Assembly (NCBI RefSeq): GCF_000003815.2
Contig: NC_049980.1
Span: forward strand, 8,111,558-8,171,557
DNA: 60,000 nt
Direction of reading: 5' to 3'
DNA from: Branchiostoma floridae
Lineage: Eukaryota; Chordata; Leptocardii; Amphioxiformes; Branchiostomatidae
Part shown: positions 57,200 through 60,000 of the stretch, piece by piece
Position numbering within the stretch: position 1 is the first letter of the stretch
Layout of the letters: every line of letters starts with the position of its first letter
Translations under genes and position numbers: made by a program
The notes under the pieces: generated by a model
Database searches by the model: none
What the model was told of the DNA's origin: nothing
What the model saw: only the letters and a program-made list of their open reading frames with translations

Positions 57200-57549
57200 A
57201 ATAACAGACAAAATTGTAATTTGAATATATGCGTTAATTTTTTCCTAATAATTTTTTTCTAATGTTTGTAAATAAAGATGTAAATAAAAGTTTGTCCCTA
57301 AATCGCCCATTTTCTTAGTGGGTTCGTTCTTGACCTTTGACCACAACATGGCGCTGGAAACAACATTTTCTGTCAGGAAGCAAAGCAGTCTCGGTCGTAA
57401 TTGGGAAAGAATAGATACTCGGGTGTGCGTACAACGCTGGGAGGTTCGTTAACAAGTTCCACAGGTCTTAAATTAGTTGTGAACTTTGTAAACTGTACTG
57501 TAGCGGTCTGAATCACTTTTAACTTGGGGTTCTTCGGCTGTGGCGCAAG
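57200..57549 (+). promoter_or_regulatory. NSUN3 5' flank with DR1-type element
   Basis: TGACCTTTGACC at 57331-57342 is a perfect direct repeat of the nuclear-receptor half-site with one base spacing, on the minus strand. It is followed at once by acaacatggcgctgg, a YY1-like motif. Both lie about 200 bp before the NSUN3 ATG, consistent with a core promoter. Inferred from motif match only. Confidence 0.4.
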
Positions 57550-59833
57550 ATGAGCACTACATGGAAAATCCAGAGAAACTCCAGAAAGCTAACTGCATAC
57601 CTTTACAATACAAGATCCCGCAGAAGGTTGTCATCCACTAGTAAATGTGACAGCCTTTCAAGAGATTATTCATCAAAACCGTGCAATGGTTATACGAGAA
57701 GCAAGTCATTTCTACAAAATGATGTAAAATGGCTTTCAACAGAAAGTCTTGCAGCAGCTATTCGTCCTTCAGGGTTACAAATGGGTGGATATGAGACAGG
57801 GCAAAATGGCTCAAACACAGAAGCTGATAGTTTGGAAGAAGTCGACACTCACAATTCCGTGGAGGAGAGAAGAGAGTTCAAGCACAACAGAGTACCATCA
57901 CAACTTGTATTAGACCATTTTGACAGACAGTATGGGCAACAATTTGGATCTGACTGGAGCGAGATCAAGGCAGCCCTTATGGCCCCCAAAATAAATGGCA
58001 TTCTTCTCAACAACTTTACTGAATTGTCTTCAAAAGTAGCAACTATGTTGGAAGAACAGAGGCTACAGAATGTTTCTGATATATGTAGTGTGCTTGAGAA
58101 AACTCTGACACCCCATTTAAACAAACATGATGAGGCCCAAGAAGAAGAAGCCATTGGTCTGAGTGAGCCATTTAGGAATCATCAAAGGAATGCTGAATCA
58201 AAGCTGAAGTTTTATATACACCCAGGGAACAGACATGTCCGGTTCCCTAATCTTAAGCACGTGTCTGGACAGCTGAAGCAGTACTTTCTCCAGGGTGCTG
58301 CCTCCCTGCTGCCCGTGCTGGCCTTGGATGTACAGCAGGATGACAGCGTGTTGGACATGTGTGCTGCTCCAGGGGGCAAGTCTTTGGCGTTGTTGCAAAC
58401 AGCAGAATTAGGTAATAACATTAATAATTTGGTATAACTCAGATATTGATATTCATGTAGAAACCTGTTTCATGTTGCAGTGTACCCTTTCAAAAGTGAT
58501 TTTGCAAGGGTGATTAAGTGAACATTCTGCATTGAAGCTGGATCACTGATGGTACTACAGTCTGGCACAAATGCTGCAGTTTTATTATTTGTTCAAGGCT
58601 TCCCTGGGTTGACAGTTTATGATAACTCTGAAATTACCATGGCAGTTGGCACCAATGCTTCACATCTTGAGCATTGGGGCCACTCGACTCCTTTGCTGTC
58701 TTCGAACGGGGCTGTTTTTTATTGGAGGGGGGAGGTGCGTTGGTTCGTGATTTTCAACGTTGGCTGGGTTCTCTTGTGCCGGGTAAGGGAGTTTGCCGAG
58801 GAAGCGATTTTGCCCCGTCCCATCGCTCCCTTTCACAGCATACTCCCTTCCTTGGCAAACTCCCTTTCCCGGCACAAGGGAACCCAACCAACGTTGAAAA
58901 TCGGGAGGCAACCCCCCCCCCCCCCAATAAAAACCAGCCCCGTTCGAAGACTGCAAGGGAGTCTAGGGGCCACATTACTAACCATTTTTGCCAACAGATC
59001 AGTTTGTGTTTATATGTCGGCACAATTGCTTAATATACAAATATATAAGATTGACATTGCTAGGTTTTGGATAACTGACTGCTAAATGTTACATTTGAGA
59101 GTCTTTGTCTGATGCTCAAATTCTGTACATGAATAACTTTACAATCTCACCTGCTACCCCCCCAGGACACCTCACCAGCAATGAGCCAGACCAGTGGAGG
59201 AAGCGAAGACTGGTGGAGACACTGCAGTCTTACATCCCACAGGAGATGCTGGCAACCAGAGTGGATGTGACCAAGCTCAGTGGTGTACACTTTGGAGATG
59301 TGACTCCAAACACTTTTGACAAGGTATTCTTTGCTTTCTCAAAATATTTTTGGGACCTCAGTAACATCCCTTAGATCCACATCTCTAGGCCAATACTCTG
59401 TTGGGAATGTGGTAATACTAGAATGTGTCCTATGCAAATCGTTACTTGCATCATACATACCAAGCATGAGGTCCTTTATATCTTCAATGTCAAACTTTCA
59501 TTTTGTGTAATAAAATTTATCACTTCATTAGGTATTGCAAGAAGTTTTTGGTACACCCAAAATAAGGCTAGGGCGGCAAGTTTTTCTAGGGTTGGTCAGG
59601 AAATGCAACATTTTTTCCTAAGCCTTGGCATATTTTTAGTTGTAAAGCTGCTTTTCTAGCTGCATCCATACACAGACTTAACACTTGGTCTATCATGAAC
59701 CTTTGTTGCAGGTCTTGGTTGATGCCCCCTGCTCCAATGACAGAAGCTGGCTGTACAACAGGAACAGTGTTGGTATGCAAATGAGAATGGAAGACAGAAG
59801 ACATCTACCACAACTACAGGCTTCACTACTGAG
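57550..59833 (+). CDS. NSUN3: tRNA (cytosine-5) methyltransferase NSUN3, N-terminal part
   Basis: Mitochondrial enzyme that methylates C34 of tRNA-Met, the first step to 5-formylcytidine. Exons visible: 57550-58411, 59166-59323 and 59712-59833, phases matching; the rest lies beyond the right edge. The N-terminus is basic and serine-rich (TWKIQRNSRKL, RSRRRLSSTSK), as expected of a mitochondrial targeting sequence. Conserved blocks: VLDHFDRQYG, GAASLLPVLAL, motif I DMCAAPGGKS (about residues 269-278), and motif IV DAPCSNDRSW with the conserved cysteine. The nucleophile motif VI is outside the window. About 110 residues precede VLDHF, far more than in human NSUN3 (roughly 20). VLVDAPCSNDRSWL points to NSUN3 rather than NSUN4. 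Confidence 0.9.
58678..58971. mobile_element. Foldback MITE in NSUN3 intron 1
   Basis: Two arms of about 130 bp are inverted: tcttcgaacggggctgt left, ccagccccgttcgaagac right, and further in gagtttgccgagg against ccttggcaaactc. A homopolymer tract of 14 C at about 58912-58925 faces a G-rich tract in the other arm. Open frames in this region come from the palindrome. Confidence 0.75.
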
Positions 59834-60000
59834 GTCGGCATGTTTGTCACCTTCATGCATATTGTATTTTATGTCATACCTGTGATGTGAAAACGTTCAA
59901 TACGGGTGTTCCGGACCGTGTGATAACTTTCCGTATCACACAGGTTCGAAAGTTGTATCACACAGGCTTCCTTGGAGTAAAGTCAAACTATTTCAAACAG

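Larger units (their letters stand above)
53815..57549. other. Divergent spacer DIS3L / NSUN3
   Basis: Contains the DIS3L 5' UTR (a possible acceptor, ttgccag|gagatgag, lies near 53850), the large inverted-repeat element 53899-56547, and about 1 kb of AT-rich sequence before the NSUN3 promoter. No coding exon seen. Confidence 0.6.

Noticed and set aside
58549-59085. 178-codon plus-strand frame
   Set aside because: Lies inside an NSUN3 intron and is largely the foldback element; splice sites on either side join the conserved exons without it.

Overview
The window is animal nuclear DNA with many introns and many short transposable elements. Encoded proteins are closest, from memory, to vertebrate orthologues, and the repeats (tRNA-derived SINEs, foldback MITEs, short-TSD DNA transposons) fit a cephalochordate such as Branchiostoma (amphioxus). 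That assignment is inference; no database was searched. Four runs of exactly 100 N (13020, 14546, 25944, 51098) mark scaffold gaps of unknown true size.

Layout. (1) 1-10018, plus: the 3' half of KIF14, from the coiled coil before the FHA domain to the stop codon. (2) 11730-15647, minus: a secreted C-type lectin with QPD and WND motifs, crossed by two gaps. (3) 16900-20200, plus: only the last four exons of TUBGCP4; the 5' exons are not in the window. (4) 20710-24563, minus: complete seven-exon HAX1. (5) A probable shared HAX1/TIPIN promoter at 24564-25032, then a long TIPIN 5' intron filled with DNA transposons. (6) 31955-39738, plus: TIPIN, six coding exons. (7) 40940-53814, minus: DIS3L in 28 coding exons, tail to tail with TIPIN. 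(8) 53815-57549: a spacer dominated by a 2.65 kb element with ~175 bp inverted repeats and a perfect 9 bp target duplication. (9) 57550-59833, plus: the first three coding exons of NSUN3, running off the right edge.

Most genes have housekeeping roles: mitosis (KIF14, TUBGCP4), replication fork protection (TIPIN), cytoplasmic RNA decay (DIS3L) and mitochondrial maintenance (HAX1, NSUN3). They are not an operon or a single pathway. The TIPIN-DIS3L convergent pair matches the human 15q22 arrangement as I remember it.

The most unusual structure is in TIPIN. The junction of an intron and a Swi3-domain exon has been amplified into an 18-copy, 73 bp tandem array (34033-35292). Each copy carries a 3' splice acceptor, the first coding bases of the exon and a donor-like GTA. 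A standard copy could form a 36 nt, phase-preserving microexon. Other notable items are a U6 snRNA-derived snap-back palindrome, a Penelope-like tail with a hammerhead-like core, an orphan TUBGCP4 3' end, and several DNA transposons with readable target-site duplications.
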